The notes under the pieces: generated by a model
The model's input: only the letters and a program-made list of their open reading frames with translations
Told to the model about the DNA's origin: nothing
The model's database searches: none
Translations under genes and position numbers: made by a program
Source of the DNA: a virus
IMG/VR virus record: IMGVR_UViG_3300025711_000026
Coordinates: 1 to 28,691 of that record
DNA: 28,691 bases
Strand: one strand, 5' to 3'
Part shown: one piece after another, positions 21,722 to 28,691 of the stretch
How the letters are laid out: each line of letters begins with the position of its first letter
Position numbering within the stretch: the stretch's first letter is position 1

Positions 21722-22432
21722 ATGCATCAGAAAACCATTGATACCATCATGGCGCACGCCGCTGCGGAATACCCGCGCGAGTGTTGCGGTGTGGTGGCGC
21801 AGAAAAGCCGGGTTGAGCGTTACTTTCCGTGCCGAAATCTTGCAGCGGAACCGACAGAGCATTTTCACCTCTCACCAGAGGATTACGCCGCTGCTGAAGA
21901 CTGGGGTACGGTGATCGCCATCGTTCATAGCCATCCTGACGCGACGACGCAGCCGAGTGAACTGGACAAAGCGCAGTGTGACGCAACGCTGCTGCCCTGG
22001 CACATAGTCAGCTGGCCGGAGGGTGATTTACGCACCATTCAGCCGCGCGGCGAGCTGCCTCTGCTGGAACGTCCATTTGTTCTCGGTCACTTTGACTGCT
22101 GGGGGCTGGTGATGAGTTATTTCCGGCAGACGCATAGTATCGAGCTCCATGATTACCGGGTGGATTATCCCTGGTGGGAAAACGACTATCCGGATAACTT
22201 CTATCAGGATTGCTGGTATGAATGCGGATTCCGGGAGTTTGACGGGCCGCCGCTACCGGGTGATATGGTAATCATGCAGGTCCAGGCCAATAAGTGGAAT
22301 CACGCTGGCATCTTGCTGGAAGGCAGCATGCTGCTGCACCACTTGTATGGCCACCTGAGCCAGCGTGTGCCATATGGAGGGTATTGGCAGGAACGGACAA
22401 TGAAGGTACTCCGTCACAAATCTCTGTGCTAA
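21722..22432 (+). CDS. Tail tip protein, gpK-like (JAMM plus NlpC/P60 domains)
   Basis: 236 residues. N-terminal JAMM metalloprotease-type domain: Glu20 in R-E-C-C-G, and H69-S-H71 with Ser79 and Asp82 in the H-x-H-x7-S-x2-D pattern, all intact. C-terminal NlpC/P60 domain: Cys126 in H-F-D-C-W-G and His194 in W-N-H-A-G as the catalytic pair. In lambda gpK is needed for tip assembly; the NlpC/P60 part is thought to open peptidoglycan at DNA entry. Both active sites look complete. Confidence 0.9.
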   Translation: MHQKTIDTIMAHAAAEYPRECCGVVAQKSRVERYFPCRNLAAEPTEHFHLSPEDYAAAEDWGTVIAIVHSHPDATTQPSELDKAQCDATLLPWHIVSWPEGDLRTIQPRGELPLLERPFVLGHFDCWGLVMSYFRQTHSIELHDYRVDYPWWENDYPDNFYQDCWYECGFREFDGPPLPGDMVIMQVQANKWNHAGILLEGSMLLHHLYGHLSQRVPYGGYWQERTMKVLRHKSLC

Positions 22433-22461
22433 CCTTTTGCAAAACCAAAGGGGATAGGGAT

Positions 22462-22872
22462 ATGAAAAAAAGTCTGGTGGTTATTTCATTGTTAATCTTG
22501 GCTGGTTGTTCAACTGAGCCAGTGCTTCCTCAACATGCAAAAGAGGTTCTTGCTTCAAAGGATTTTCGGCAAAAGCCCAATACAACGTCAGTAACTATTA
22601 TTCGTGACAAAGGTTTTGTTTCTGGTGCATGTGCCATCACATCTTATGTGAACGGGAAACCTGTGGCTGAGCTTGAAACAGGAGAAAAAGTCACCGCGTA
22701 TTTGCCTGCTGGGGAAGTAGTTGTAGGCGCTGGGTTTGCAGGTAAGGGGCTATGTAGCGGGGCACCCAAAAAAGAGCGTGAATTTGTAATTAAAGAGAAT
22801 ACCCCAAGAGTTCTAAGAATATTTATTGATCAGAGTGGTAATGTAGACATACTGCCAATGACAATAAATTAG
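22462..22872 (+). CDS. Lipoprotein moron between gpK and gpI
   Basis: 136 residues from ATG 22462 after GGGGATAGGG. Signal peptide with lipobox L-A-G-C, lipidated Cys16; Ser17 next to it favours the outer membrane. The mature part has two Cys (57 and 98) that could form a disulphide, and the layout V-T-I-I-R-D ... V-N-G-K-P-V-A-E-L ... Y-L-P-A-G-E resembles DUF2846-type lipoproteins. Phages such as N15 carry receptor-blocking lipoproteins near the tip genes, so superinfection exclusion is a fair hypothesis. The gene is more AT-rich than gpK and has its own terminator. Confidence 0.75.
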   Translation: MKKSLVVISLLILAGCSTEPVLPQHAKEVLASKDFRQKPNTTSVTIIRDKGFVSGACAITSYVNGKPVAELETGEKVTAYLPAGEVVVGAGFAGKGLCSGAPKKEREFVIKENTPRVLRIFIDQSGNVDILPMTIN

Positions 22873-22891
22873 AAGTTATTAAACCAAAATA

Positions 22892-22913
22892 AGCCACCTT
22901 CGGGTGGTTTTTT
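22892..22913 (+). terminator. Intrinsic terminator after the lipoprotein gene
   Basis: CCACC (22894-22898), TTCG loop, GGTGG (22903-22907), then six T (22908-22913). It is followed at once by ATTGGAG, the ribosome site of the gpI-like gene. Confidence 0.85.
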
Positions 22914-22926
22914 ATTGGAGACAGAT

Positions 22927-23535
22927 ATGCAAGAGGTTATGACCCAAATTGAACTTGGTGGAATATTAGGAAAGACTTTTGGGAAAACACATCAGCGACT
23001 AGTAACCACTACACATGAAGCATGCAGGGCTCTAGCGGCAACAATTAAAGGCTTTGAGCAGTTCATGAATACAAGTAAACAGCGTGGTTTAACTTTTGCT
23101 GTGTTCAAAGGAAAGAAAAATATTGGGAAAGACGATCTCGGCTTCCCTGTTACAGGAGAAGTTGTTCGTATTGTCCCTGTAGTTATAGGAAGTAAAAAGG
23201 CTGGTTTATTACAGACAGTACTCGGAGCTGTTCTTGTTGTCGTTGGTGCCATTGGAATGTTTACCCCATGGGGCCAGGCACTTGGTGGTGCAACTTGGGG
23301 TGGTTACGCAATGCAGGCTGGTATCGGTCTAATGGCTGGTGGCGTAATCCAAATGCTTTCTCCACAGGCCGCAGGGCTTGCCAGTAAACAAAGTGCCGAT
23401 AACCAGGCAAGCTATGCCTTTGGCGGTGTGACCAACACGGCGGCGCAAGGCTATCCAGTACCGCTCCTATATGGCCGCCGGCGGATAGGCGGAGCGATTA
23501 TTTCTGCCGGAATTTATGTCGAAGATCAGCAGTAG
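22927..23535 (+). CDS. Tail assembly protein, gpI-like
   Basis: 202 residues from ATG 22927; a TTG at 22915 overlaps the GGAG site and was rejected. The protein has a hydrophobic Gly-rich middle (V-L-G-A-V-L-V-V-V-G and G-G-A-T-W-G-G-Y), then Y-P-V-P-L-L-Y-G-R-R-R-I-G-G near the end, typical of lambda gpI. It is a tip assembly factor. The first two thirds are visibly AT-rich and like the lipoprotein gene, while the end is GC-richer, suggesting a recombination joint inside the gene. Confidence 0.85.
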   Translation: MQEVMTQIELGGILGKTFGKTHQRLVTTTHEACRALAATIKGFEQFMNTSKQRGLTFAVFKGKKNIGKDDLGFPVTGEVVRIVPVVIGSKKAGLLQTVLGAVLVVVGAIGMFTPWGQALGGATWGGYAMQAGIGLMAGGVIQMLSPQAAGLASKQSADNQASYAFGGVTNTAAQGYPVPLLYGRRRIGGAIISAGIYVEDQQ

Positions 23536-23554
23536 ATAACTAACCTTTTTTCTG

Positions 23555-23577
23555 GCCACCTTCGGGTGGCTTTTTTT
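23555..23577 (+). terminator. Intrinsic terminator between gpI and gpJ genes
   Basis: GCCACC (23555-23560), TTCG loop, GGTGGC (23565-23570), seven T (23571-23577). Nearly the same stem and loop as the one at 22892-22913. Confidence 0.9.
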
Positions 23578-23588
23578 ATGGGCGCAAT

Positions 23589-26500
23589 ATGGCTACAGAT
23601 AAAGTGTTAAAGGGCCGCAAGGGCGGCAGCTCCAGTTCACGAACCCCTACCGAACAGCCTGATGATCTGCAATCTGTAGCGAAGGCAAAAATCCTCGTTG
23701 CGCTTGGGGAAGGGGAGTTTGCAGGGCAGCTAACCGGCAAAGATATCTATCTGGACGGAACGGCGCTGGAGAATGCCGATGGTTCCCAAAACTTTAGCGG
23801 CGTGACGTGGGAGTTTCGCGCGGGAACGCAGGCGCAAAAATATATTCAGGGTATTCCCGGTACCGAAAACGAAATCAGCGTGGGAACTGAGGTATCAAGC
23901 GCTACAGCCTGGACGCGCACGTTTACCAATACGCAGCTTTCAGCAGTTCGCCTACGCCTGAAATGGCCCTCGCTTTTCAAACAGGAGGACGACGGCGATC
24001 TGGTGGGTTACTCGGTCAATTATGCGATTGACCTGCAGACGGACGGCGGCGCATGGCAGACGGTACTCAATACCAGCGTGACCGGAAAAACGACGTCTGG
24101 TTATGAGCGCAGCCACCGTATCGATTTACCGCAGGCTGGCAGCACCTGGACAATACGCCTGCGTAAGATTACCTCTGACGCCAACAGCGCGAAGATCGGC
24201 GACACGATGACGTTGCAGAGCTTCACCGAGGTGATTGACGCCAAACTGCGCTACCCGAACACCGCGCTGCTCTACATCGAATTCGACTCCAGCCAGTTCA
24301 ATGGCTCTATCCCACAGATTTCCTGTGAGCCGCGCGGGCGTGTCATTCGCGTTCCTGATACTTATGATCCGGAAACACGTACCTACAGCGGGACCTGGAC
24401 AGGGGTGTTTAAGTGGGCGTGGACTGATAACCCGGCGTGGATTTTTTATGATCTGGTGGTTACCGACCGCTTCGGGCTGGGTAATCGCCTCACTGCGGCA
24501 AATATCGATAAATGGGGGCTGTACCAGGTTGCGCAGTATTGCGATCAGATGGTACCGGATGGGAAGGGCGGCAGCGGTACTGAGCCGCGTTATATATGCA
24601 ATGTGTACGTGCAGAGCAGAAACGAGGCCTATACGGTGCTTCGTGATTTCGCTGCAATATTTCGAGGAATGACGTACTGGGGTGGTGATCAGATTGTCAG
24701 CCAGGCAGATATGCCGCGCGATATCGATTACAGCTACACGCGCGCCAATGTCATTGACGGCAAATTTGCGTACTCCAGCAGCACAACCAAAACACGCTAT
24801 ACCACTGCGCTTGTTTCCTGGTCTGATCCGGCTAATGCCTACGCAGATGCAATGGAGCCAGTTTTCGAGCAGTCGCTTGTCGCCCGCTACGGGTATAACC
24901 AGCTCGAGCTGACTGCTATCGGCTGCACCCGGCAATCAGAAGCCAACCGTAAAGGTCGCTGGGGGATACTGACCAATAACAAAGACAGGATAGTCTCTTT
25001 CTCGGTCGGGCTGGATGGGAACATCCCACAGCCAGGCTACATCATCGCGGTCGCAGACGAGCTGCTCTCAGGTAAAGTGACTGGTGGACGGATCAGCGCA
25101 GTGAATGGCAGGGTCATTACGCTGGATCGTGTGGCTGATGTTGTAGCTGGCAATCGGTTGATAGTGAACCTGCCCTCCGGCGCGTCACAGAGTCGCACGG
25201 TGCAAAGCGTGAATGGCAAAGCCATCACTGTCACCACAGCCTTCGGCGAAACGCCACAAATAGAAGCTGTCTGGGTGGTTGAATCTGACGATCTTTATGC
25301 GCAGCAGTATCGGGTGGTAAGTGTCTCAGATAACAACGATGGGACCTTCACTATCACGGGGGCATATCACGATCCTGATAAGTATGCCCGTATCGATACG
25401 GGGGCGATCATCGACCAGCGCCCGATAAGCGTTATTCCTCCAGGTAATCAGTCACCGCCAGCCAACATAGTGATCAGTTCCTTCTCGGTGGTTCAGCAGA
25501 ATATCAGCGTTGAAACCATGCGCGTGAGCTGGGACCAGGCGCAGAACGCTATCGCCTATGAAGCGCAGTGGCGCCGCAACGACGGGAACTGGGTTAACGT
25601 GCCGCGCAGCTCCACCACGTCATTCGACGTCCCGGGGATTTATGCCGGGCGCTATCTTGTGCGCGTGCGCGCAATCAATGCCGCAGAGATTTCATCCGGA
25701 TGGGGCTATTCAGAAGAGAAAGCGCTGACGGGTAAAGTGGGTAATCCGCCGAAGCCTGTGGGCTTTATCGCTTCTGAAAACGTGGTGTTCGGTATCGAGC
25801 TGAACTGGGGATTCCCGGCGAATACCGACGACACACTGAAGACTGAAATTCAGTACAGTCTGACCGGGACCGGGACCGGAGGCGATGCGATGCTGCTGGC
25901 CGATGTGCCTTACCCGCAGCGGAAATATCAGCAGATGGGCCTCAAGGCAGGGCAGATATTCTGGTACCGCGCGCAGCTGGTGGACCGAACCGGCAACGAA
26001 TCTGGTTATACCGGCTGGGTGAGGGGGCAGGCCAGCACCGATGTATCCGATATTACAGACGTGATCCTCGATGAAATTAAAGACTCCGATACCTTTAAGG
26101 AACTGATAGAAAGTGCCGTAGACAGCAATGAAAAAATTGCAGATATGGCTAATGATATTAAACAGAACGCCGACGATCTGGAACAGCAGGCGCTGGCCAT
26201 TCAGGAGAATACCGACGGGCTGGCTAAGGCCGCTGTAAAGATCGAAGAGATATCTGTTTCTATGGACGGTATGACGGGCGGAGTCAAAAATTCCTCGATA
26301 GCCGTTATTCAGAACAGCCTTGCACAGGTGACCAGCCGAAGGTCGCAAACGGCAACGAACTCAGGAAACAGCGCCAGTATTGATCGCATCGATACCACTA
26401 TTGTTGATACCAGTGAGGCCGTTTCGCGAGCTCTGGTCACTCTGGATGCTTCTGCTGGCGGAAATCTTTCCAACTCCACAGACCTCACCGAAACGTTAGC

Positions 26501-27080
26501 GAACTTCACCCAGGCCTCGGCCATAAAGATAAATTCTCTGACGGTGACAGTGAACGCCCAGACGGCAGCGATCAGTCAGACCTCGAAAGCGGTCGCTGAT
26601 GTGAATGGTAACCTCAGTGCCATGTACAACATCAAGGTGGCAGTTGATGCCAACGGACGTCAGTACGCTGCGGGGATGGGCATCGGTGTTGAAAATACAC
26701 CTTCCGGGATGCAGTCACAGGTGCTGTTCGTGGCCGATCGCTTTGCTGTAATGGCGCAGGCCGGGGGAACAGTTACGTTACCCTTTGTTATTCAGAATGG
26801 GCAGACATTCATCAACGATGCTTTCTTCCGCGATGCCAGTATCCAGTTTGCGAAAATTACTGACTCTCTGAAATCAGCAAATTTCGTATCAGGTTCTACC
26901 GGGTGGAATATGCCAAAGAGCGGTAACGCCGAGTTAAACAACGTGACCGTCCGCGGGTCTGTTTATGCCACAAGCGGTAATTTTGGTTTCAGTGGCCCGA
27001 ATAAGGCGACGGTGATCGATAGCAATGGGGTCACTATCAATCTGACTGGTGGTGGCAGAATTGTTCTTGGGGAGTGGTAA
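23589..27080 (+). CDS. Tail tip host-specificity protein, gpJ-like
   Basis: 1163 residues. The N-terminus (L-Q-S-V-A-K-A-K-I-L-V-A-L-G-E-G-E) and the following hub region match lambda gpJ. Two fibronectin III-like domains lie at about 620-712 and 717-814, then an Asp/Glu-rich helical stretch (817-925) and a DUF1983-like region (about 985-1075) with V-L-F-V-A-D-R-F-A-V-M. The end, G-G-G-R-I-V-L-G-E-W, is a beta-type tip that probably meets the receptor or the next protein. It fixes adsorption specificity. Confidence 0.93.
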   Translation: MATDKVLKGRKGGSSSSRTPTEQPDDLQSVAKAKILVALGEGEFAGQLTGKDIYLDGTALENADGSQNFSGVTWEFRAGTQAQKYIQGIPGTENEISVGTEVSSATAWTRTFTNTQLSAVRLRLKWPSLFKQEDDGDLVGYSVNYAIDLQTDGGAWQTVLNTSVTGKTTSGYERSHRIDLPQAGSTWTIRLRKITSDANSAKIGDTMTLQSFTEVIDAKLRYPNTALLYIEFDSSQFNGSIPQISCEPRGRVIRVPDTYDPETRTYSGTWTGVFKWAWTDNPAWIFYDLVVTDRFGLGNRLTAANIDKWGLYQVAQYCDQMVPDGKGGSGTEPRYICNVYVQSRNEAYTVLRDFAAIFRGMTYWGGDQIVSQADMPRDIDYSYTRANVIDGKFAYSSSTTKTRYTTALVSWSDPANAYADAMEPVFEQSLVARYGYNQLELTAIGCTRQSEANRKGRWGILTNNKDRIVSFSVGLDGNIPQPGYIIAVADELLSGKVTGGRISAVNGRVITLDRVADVVAGNRLIVNLPSGASQSRTVQSVNGKAITVTTAFGETPQIEAVWVVESDDLYAQQYRVVSVSDNNDGTFTITGAYHDPDKYARIDTGAIIDQRPISVIPPGNQSPPANIVISSFSVVQQNISVETMRVSWDQAQNAIAYEAQWRRNDGNWVNVPRSSTTSFDVPGIYAGRYLVRVRAINAAEISSGWGYSEEKALTGKVGNPPKPVGFIASENVVFGIELNWGFPANTDDTLKTEIQYSLTGTGTGGDAMLLADVPYPQRKYQQMGLKAGQIFWYRAQLVDRTGNESGYTGWVRGQASTDVSDITDVILDEIKDSDTFKELIESAVDSNEKIADMANDIKQNADDLEQQALAIQENTDGLAKAAVKIEEISVSMDGMTGGVKNSSIAVIQNSLAQVTSRRSQTATNSGNSASIDRIDTTIVDTSEAVSRALVTLDASAGGNLSNSTDLTETLANFTQASAIKINSLTVTVNAQTAAISQTSKAVADVNGNLSAMYNIKVAVDANGRQYAAGMGIGVENTPSGMQSQVLFVADRFAVMAQAGGTVTLPFVIQNGQTFINDAFFRDASIQFAKITDSLKSANFVSGSTGWNMPKSGNAELNNVTVRGSVYATSGNFGFSGPNKATVIDSNGVTINLTGGGRIVLGEW

Positions 27081-27084
27081 TAGT

Positions 27085-28050
27085 ATGCCAAGAGGCCTTC
27101 TGATCGACCTTAATGACGGCGGAAAGCCGATGGAAATAACGGCGGGCCTGAGGTGCCCGTCTTTTGGGGTCAGTTTTGATAGTGGCTATCAGAAATCTAA
27201 GTTTGCTGATATCGCCGGTTATGTCTCCGGAGCCCAGGTTTTGTTCATTCCTTACGCCACGGCTTATCTGGATTCTGGCCTGCTTCATAAAATGAATTCA
27301 GTGACTATATCTGGCGGGCGCGTTACGCAAAATTCGACAATGAAAGCTCAGGATATCAGTGAACGCGATAGCACATACACTTTCCCGGGAAGCGTGTGGC
27401 AGATATTCCCGGCTGGCCAGAGGAATGGTGTGGGGCTTCTTATTAGCGACAGCACCGATTTTACATCCATCACTAATGCAACGCAGTCAGGACAATGTAT
27501 CTGGAAGGGAACAGTTAACGTTCCCTCAGGCGGATGGGCGGTGCCCAGTATCGCGGGGTATGACAAATCGAAATACATTGTATTTGGCCGCTGCAACAGC
27601 AGTAACACGGTTGATTTCGACGGCAACACGGTCAGGTTTTTCAGCCCGCCATCAACGAATGATGACGCTCCGGCAACCGGCACGATAGATATCGTTATCT
27701 TCGCCAGTGGCGTTGCGCCGCAGCCTGGAACAGGACTCAACATTTTCAACACGGCCGGGACCTGTACGTTTTCCACCACAAGAAGACCGTTTGTGTATTT
27801 GAATAAACTGTGGACCCCCTCGACTAACGCCGTGAGCACTGGCGGCGGTTATGTCCCGCTGGGTCGCTTTGGTCTAATGGTCCACATGGTGAATAATATC
27901 TACATCTACAGAATGTTCGGAATCAAGATGCAGAACGGCAACGCGTCAGTTCAGGGTGGGAAATATCTTGGGCGCAATCAGTACGCCATTTTCGGCAACA
28001 ATTCGATCACGCCTCTTACGCTTCCCGTTCTTCCTGATATGTACGTCTGA
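27085..28050 (+). CDS. DUF6453-like tail-associated protein
   Basis: 321 residues from ATG 27085 with GGGGAG ten bases upstream; the in-frame GTG at 27049 overlaps gene J. The protein is Ser, Thr, Gly and Asn rich, mostly beta, without membrane segments, as expected for a fibre-associated or decoration protein. The opening P-R-G-L-L-I-D-L-N-D-G recalls a family annotated as DUF6453 found right after gpJ in enterobacterial prophages. It probably sits at the tail tip. Function unknown. Confidence 0.6.
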   Translation: MPRGLLIDLNDGGKPMEITAGLRCPSFGVSFDSGYQKSKFADIAGYVSGAQVLFIPYATAYLDSGLLHKMNSVTISGGRVTQNSTMKAQDISERDSTYTFPGSVWQIFPAGQRNGVGLLISDSTDFTSITNATQSGQCIWKGTVNVPSGGWAVPSIAGYDKSKYIVFGRCNSSNTVDFDGNTVRFFSPPSTNDDAPATGTIDIVIFASGVAPQPGTGLNIFNTAGTCTFSTTRRPFVYLNKLWTPSTNAVSTGGGYVPLGRFGLMVHMVNNIYIYRMFGIKMQNGNASVQGGKYLGRNQYAIFGNNSITPLTLPVLPDMYV

Positions 28051-28074
28051 TTCACTTAAATAGCCTTTTCCCAG

Positions 28075-28096
28075 ACCCAGCTTCGGCTGGGTTTGT
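28075..28096 (+). terminator. Intrinsic terminator before the tail fibre gene
   Basis: ACCCAGC (28075-28081), TTCG loop, GCTGGGT (28086-28092), then TTGTT. The T run is interrupted by one G, so it may be leaky. Confidence 0.75.
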
Positions 28097-28112
28097 TATG
28101 CCTGGAGAACTT

Positions 28113-28691
28113 ATGATTTACAACACTGGAACTATCTCTGTTAACGGAAATACTGCGACGGGAGCCGGAACAAACTGGACCGCACCAGCCAGTCAGGTCC
28201 GCGCGGGACAGACTATTTTAGTTCTCTCAAACCCGGTTCAGATGTTTCAAATCACCACCGTTAATAGCGCGACATCACTCACCGTTACCCCTGCCGCATC
28301 TCTGGCGCTGAACGGCCAGAAATACGGCATCCTCGTCACGGATAACCTTTCCGTCGATGGGCTGGCGCAAAGCATCTCGCTGCTGATAAGCGAATACGAC
28401 GAGAATATTGGTGCGTGGGAGAGCTTTGCCAGCACGACAGCGAATCAAAACGTGACCGTCACGATTAATGGCGTCAGTTTAACGATCCCTGCTATCGGGA
28501 AACTTTTGCAAAAAGGGACTAATGGGGCACTTGCAGTTAACCAGGGCGGTACCGGCGCAACAACCAAGGAAGACGCTCGCACAAACCTCGGTTTAGGAGA
28601 CAGCGCGACGAAGACCGTCGGAACCGCAACTGGGAACGTCATGCAGGTGGGTGCTTTTGGGTTAGGAGTTCAAAATACTCCGTACATGGAT
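28113..28691 (+). CDS. Tail fibre protein, N-terminal part (runs off the window)
   Basis: 193 codons from ATG 28113, with CTGGAG upstream, and no stop before the window end. The first part (I-S-V-N-G-N-T-A-T-G-A-G-T-N-W) and the later N-Q-G-G-T-G-A-T-T-K-E-D-A-R-T-N-L-G motif are characteristic of side tail fibre proteins, where the G-G-T-G-A-T motif marks the shaft. Residues about 100-120 are helical. The receptor-binding end is outside the window. Confidence 0.85.
   Translation, partial: MIYNTGTISVNGNTATGAGTNWTAPASQVRAGQTILVLSNPVQMFQITTVNSATSLTVTPAASLALNGQKYGILVTDNLSVDGLAQSISLLISEYDENIGAWESFASTTANQNVTVTINGVSLTIPAIGKLLQKGTNGALAVNQGGTGATTKEDARTNLGLGDSATKTVGTATGNVMQVGAFGLGVQNTPYMD

Noticed and set aside
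24126-24935. 269-residue minus-strand frame inside the gpJ-like gene
   Set aside because: Long antisense frames are common in GC-rich coding DNA. The sense protein is clearly gpJ-like, and no promoter or ribosome site supports the reverse frame.

Overview
This window looks like the late half of a temperate, HK97/lambda-type siphophage, most likely a prophage, from an enterobacterial host. The evidence is a major capsid protein that matches HK97 gp5 almost position for position, lambda-order tail genes (tube, G/GT, tape measure, M, L, K, I, J), an Rz/Rz1 pair, a DUF1133-type protein in the Q position, and an IraP-like gene whose only well-known relatives are enterobacterial. The host genus cannot be decided from the sequence. 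No integrase, repressor, att site, tRNA or CRISPR array is visible. All assignments come from reading sequence and translations; no searches were run.

Layout. 1-2.9 kb is the end of the early region: a DUF4222 protein, an O-like replication initiator carrying an apparent origin inside its gene (six iterons at 23-24 bp spacing, then three 12-bp AT-rich repeats), a small helix-turn-helix protein, a DUF968 protein and a DUF1133 putative antiterminator. 2.9-3.0 kb holds a possible late promoter and a bidirectional terminator with a CCGCC microsatellite in its stem. 3.0-3.7 kb is a reversed membrane-protein moron with its own promoter. 3.85-5.44 kb is the lysis cassette: two holin-like proteins, a GH108 endolysin and overlapping Rz/Rz1 spanins.

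5.4-9.5 kb is the accessory region and the least understood part. It has two small unknown genes, one a zinc-ribbon protein behind a promoter with a palindrome over its -35 region; a pair of operator-like dyads before a membrane-anchored protein; a two-domain glycosyltransferase; a reversed IraP-like anti-adaptor gene; and a GT25-like glycosyltransferase translationally coupled to an HNH nuclease. A G-rich cos candidate lies between the HNH gene and terS.

9.9-17.0 kb is packaging and head: terS, terL, portal, protease, major capsid, connector, head closure, tail terminator, HK97 gp10-like and tail tube. 17.1-27.1 kb is tail assembly, with a programmed -1 frameshift (A AAA AAC) making a G-T fusion, a 991-residue tape measure, tip proteins M, L, K, I and J, and a lipoprotein moron between K and I. 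27.1-28.7 kb has a DUF6453-like protein and the start of a tail fibre that runs off the window.

How it works together. The Q-like protein probably lets polymerase read from the late promoter through the long rightward operon. The operon contains a series of intrinsic terminators, each placed directly before the ribosome binding site of the next gene, so processive antitermination seems essential. The reversed genes are oriented as lysogenic-conversion genes. Most novel candidates: the three-domain glycosyltransferase set beside the HNH/cos region, the phage IraP homologue, the iteron origin, and the dyad-controlled membrane-protein gene.
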